A stretch of DNA of 9,622 nt from Planctomycetota bacterium. GTDB taxonomy: Bacteria; Planctomycetota; Phycisphaerae; WQYP01. The position numbers and the translations under genes were made by a program. This document shows, in pieces, positions 7,199 to 9,622 of the stretch (position 1 is the first letter of the stretch; every line of letters starts with the position of its first letter). The stretch spans positions 1-9,622 of the forward strand of contig JAJZNY010000436.1 of NCBI GenBank assembly GCA_021852245.1, given 5' to 3'. Below the pieces are notes generated by a model, which saw only the letters and a program-made list of their open reading frames with translations, was not told where the DNA came from and did no database searches.

Positions 7199-9511
7199 TC
7201 AAACGGGTGCTCCCGATTTCGGCAGTTCCATCCGCACCCGCTTTGCAGCCTGCACCATGTGGGTCAAGGCCGGGATGACCTCTTCCCATCGGCGCGTCTT
7301 CAAGCCGCAGTCCGGATTGATCCACAATTGCTCTGGCCTGAGCACCTTGAGCATCTCCCGGATCAGCGCGTAGATTTCTGCTTCCGATGGCACCCGCGGC
7401 GAATGAATATCGTAAACGCCCGGCCCGATCTCGTTCGGATACCGACGCTCCGACAATACCTTGAGCAGTTCCATCGAACTCCGCGCCGCCTCGAGTGAAA
7501 TCACATCGGCATCCATCTCGATCACGGCATCAAGGATCTCGCCATAGTTGCAATAACACATGTGCGTATGCACCTGCGTTTGGGCTGATGCACCGGCAGC
7601 TGAAAGCCGAAACGCATCGACCGCCCAGCGCAAATACGCCGGCTGATCCGCCTTGCGCAGGGGAAGTCCCTCGCGTAATGTCGGTTCGTCAATCTGGATG
7701 ATGGAAATTCCCGCGGACTCCAAGTCTTTCACCTCATCCCGGATGGCCAGCGCAATCTGAAAGCAGGTCTCCCTGCGCGGTTGATCATCCCGTACAAATG
7801 ACCAATTCAAAATCGTCAGCGGTCCGGTCAGCATCCCCTTTACGGGCTTTTGCGTCAGTGATTGGGCGTAACGCGTGTGTTCAAGGGTGATCGGTTGTCG
7901 GCGATAGACATCTCCAAAAATGATCGGCGGCTTGACGCAGCGGGAGCCATAACTTTGAACCCATCCGAATTGCGTGGTGGTGAAACCGGCCAGATGGGCG
8001 CCAAAATATTCCACCATATCGGTTCGTTCATATTCCCCGTGAACCAGAACATCCAGCCCGATCTGCTCCTGCACGTCCAGCGCGTGGCGAATCTGCTCGC
8101 GGATGTGCTCTTCGTACCGACTCTGATTCAACCGACCGGCCAGGTATTGAGCGCGTGCCTTGCGGACATCCGATGTCTGCGGAAAGGAGCCGATGGTGGT
8201 TGTCGGCAGCCGGGGGAGCCGCAGTCGCTGAGCCTGAAGCCCGCGGCGTTGATCGTACGGCAGAGGCCGATGGAACATTGCGGGCTTAAGCGCCGCAACT
8301 CGTTCACGCACGGCCGGATCATGAAAAGCACCGGGCTTGTGCCGCTGTTCCAGCGCGGCCGTGCAGGCGTCCAACTCACCGCTGATCGCCCGGCGTCCGA
8401 ACCGGGCCCCTTTTGCCAGCGTTGCCACTTCCTGCAGTTTCTGCACAGCAAAGGCAAGCATGTTTTGAACCTCGGGTGAGAGTCCGTTTTCAAGCCGGGC
8501 ATCCAGCGGCACATGCAGCAGCGAACAGGACGGTGCGATCATCACGCGATCCGCCCCGAAGGCCCCGATTGCCCGCTCCACCCATCCCATTAGCCGATGA
8601 ATATCCGCCCGCCAGACGTTGCGACCGTCAACGATACCGAGTGATACCGCCGGACTGGTTCGCTTTCGGGCGATGAGCTTCTCAAGCAGATGCGGTGCAC
8701 GGACCAGATCCAGATGCAGCCCCGCAACTGGCAGGTCGGCCAGCCGGTCCAGGCGGTCGCCGATGTCCGCGAAGTATGTTGTCAATAAAATCTCAATGCC
8801 GGAGTTGCTTTCGCCGATCCGTCGGCAAGCCTTTTCAAAGGCGTCCATCAAGGCATTGTCGAGATCAAGCGACAGGCAGGGTTCATCCATCTGTACCCAT
8901 GTCGCACCTGTTTGGCGCAGCCGGCTGAGAAGCTCGATGTAAACCTCGACCAGTTCGGGCAGACGGTGGAGCGCCGGACCGCTACGCTCGGCATCCCGGC
9001 CGAGCATCAGCAGTGAAAACGGCCCAAGAATCACGGGTCGTGTGTGAATGCCCAGCGCTGCCGCCTCGAGAAATTCACGCACCGGTTTGTCATCGAGTAA
9101 TTGAAACGGCTGGCCGGAACTGAACTCCGGCACGATGTAGTGATAATTCGTGTCGAACCACTTGGTCATCTCCATGGCGGGCAGATCACGGCGGCCGCCA
9201 CCGCCGACACGCCCGCGGGCCATCGCAAAGTAATCCGGAAGCGTTACGGGCCCCGTGATGCCGAATCGCTCGGGGATGGCACCGACCATCACGGCGGCAT
9301 CAAGCACATGGTCGTAGAGGGAAAAATCATTGCTCGGAATATGATCCATTCCCGCAGCCTTCTGCTGCAGCCAGTTGTCGCGACGGATCGCCGCGGCCGC
9401 CGCCTGCAGCTCGGCCCCGTTCACCTCGCCCCACCAATATCGCTCAAGACACTTTTTCAATTCCCGGCCGGGGCCGATCCGTGGAAAACCGAGGTTGGAA
9501 GCTATAACCAT
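7199..9511 (-). CDS. metE: Cobalamin-independent methionine synthase MetE (770 aa)
   Basis: MetE transfers the methyl group of 5-methyltetrahydropteroyl-polyglutamate to homocysteine in the cytoplasm, the last step of methionine synthesis, without vitamin B12. The N-terminal domain (about 1-330) begins with SNLGFPRIGPGRELKK and contains MTKWFDTNYHYIVPEF and WVQMDEPCL. The C-terminal catalytic barrel (about 434-758) begins LPTTTIGSFPQT. The zinc ligands are all present: H650 and C652 (THMCYC), E674 (SLEAARS) and C735 (NPDCGLK). E493, D608 and H703 match the homocysteine-site and catalytic residues of E. coli MetE (E484, D599, H694) at a constant offset of nine; the E. coli numbers are from memory. 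The length is close to the usual 750-770. The ATG at 9511 is preferred to a TTG at 9520; GGAG lies 11 nt upstream of the ATG, slightly far. The NrdB-like gene ends 40 bp upstream on the same strand, so the two may share a transcript. Confidence 0.98.
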   Translation of the reverse strand: MVIASNLGFPRIGPGRELKKCLERYWWGEVNGAELQAAAAAIRRDNWLQQKAAGMDHIPSNDFSLYDHVLDAAVMVGAIPERFGITGPVTLPDYFAMARGRVGGGGRRDLPAMEMTKWFDTNYHYIVPEFSSGQPFQLLDDKPVREFLEAAALGIHTRPVILGPFSLLMLGRDAERSGPALHRLPELVEVYIELLSRLRQTGATWVQMDEPCLSLDLDNALMDAFEKACRRIGESNSGIEILLTTYFADIGDRLDRLADLPVAGLHLDLVRAPHLLEKLIARKRTSPAVSLGIVDGRNVWRADIHRLMGWVERAIGAFGADRVMIAPSCSLLHVPLDARLENGLSPEVQNMLAFAVQKLQEVATLAKGARFGRRAISGELDACTAALEQRHKPGAFHDPAVRERVAALKPAMFHRPLPYDQRRGLQAQRLRLPRLPTTTIGSFPQTSDVRKARAQYLAGRLNQSRYEEHIREQIRHALDVQEQIGLDVLVHGEYERTDMVEYFGAHLAGFTTTQFGWVQSYGSRCVKPPIIFGDVYRRQPITLEHTRYAQSLTQKPVKGMLTGPLTILNWSFVRDDQPRRETCFQIALAIRDEVKDLESAGISIIQIDEPTLREGLPLRKADQPAYLRWAVDAFRLSAAGASAQTQVHTHMCYCNYGEILDAVIEMDADVISLEAARSSMELLKVLSERRYPNEIGPGVYDIHSPRVPSEAEIYALIREMLKVLRPEQLWINPDCGLKTRRWEEVIPALTHMVQAAKRVRMELPKSGAPV

Positions 9512-9551
9512 GATTCTCAATACTCCAAATCAACCATGACTGACGCCAGTA

Positions 9552-9622
9552 TCACCAGACCAGCAGGCCGCCGGACTGGTATTCGGTCACGCGCGTTTCA
9601 AAAAAGTTCTTCTCCTTCCCCA
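9552..9622 (-). CDS. nrdB: C-terminal tail of a probable class I ribonucleotide reductase beta subunit (partial)
   Basis: Only the last 22 codons are visible; the gene continues past the right edge. The tail reads NFFETRVTEYQ followed by SGGLLVW and a TGA stop. NFFE-RVTEY-type endings are, to my knowledge, characteristic of the small (R2) subunit of class I ribonucleotide reductases. The final residues of that subunit dock onto the large subunit, and the enzyme makes deoxyribonucleotides in the cytoplasm. The neighbouring frames contain early stops, which supports this frame. The gene lies 40 bp upstream of metE on the same strand, close enough for one operon. The call rests on a short peptide, and the diiron or Mn/Fe ligands lie outside the window, so the subclass cannot be judged. 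Confidence 0.7.
   Translation of the reverse strand, partial: GKEKNFFETRVTEYQSGGLLVW

Overview
The window looks like chromosomal DNA from a GC-rich, Gram-negative-type bacterium, most likely of the Planctomycetota/Verrucomicrobiota (PVC) group. This placement is an inference. It rests on a PEP-CTERM exosortase substrate, a secreted GH78 alpha-L-rhamnosidase and the style of the GroEL N-terminus ([12 protein letters not shown]). No ribosomal RNA or other phylogenetic marker is present to settle it.

Layout, left to right. Positions 1-166 (minus) hold the first 55 codons of groEL, with a strong Shine-Dalgarno. Positions 167-749 have no convincing gene and contain the groEL leader, a weak promoter candidate and several short repeats. 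Positions 750-1724 (minus) encode a 324-aa polytopic membrane protein of unknown family. Positions 1725-1928 form a divergent control region with two perfect odd-centred palindromes. One of these (1837-1855) encloses a consensus TATAAT -10 box. Positions 1929-3713 (plus) encode a 594-aa secreted glycine-rich protein with two ASH/Hydin-like beta-sandwich segments and a C-terminal PEP-CTERM signal. Positions 3876-6803 (plus) encode a complete 975-aa exported GH78 rhamnosidase with its catalytic acids intact. Positions 6804-7198 are a convergent intergenic region with small hairpins and a 10-bp direct repeat. Positions 7199-9511 (minus) encode full-length MetE. Positions 9552-9622 (minus) encode the last 22 codons of a protein that reads like the C-terminus of a class I ribonucleotide reductase beta subunit (NrdB).

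How the genes may work together. The PEP-CTERM protein and the rhamnosidase are co-oriented, both exported and 162 bp apart. They could serve cell-surface or extracellular polysaccharide biology, but each seems to have its own promoter. The NrdB-like gene and metE are in tandem only 40 bp apart and are plausibly co-transcribed. Both are B12-independent isozymes of steps that have B12-dependent alternatives (NrdJ, MetH), which suggests shared control by cobalamin or oxygen from a site outside the window. No mobile element, CRISPR array, tRNA or rRNA is visible. I found no clearly new multi-gene system. The best leads are the palindromic divergent promoter, the B12-independent gene pair and the unassigned membrane protein.
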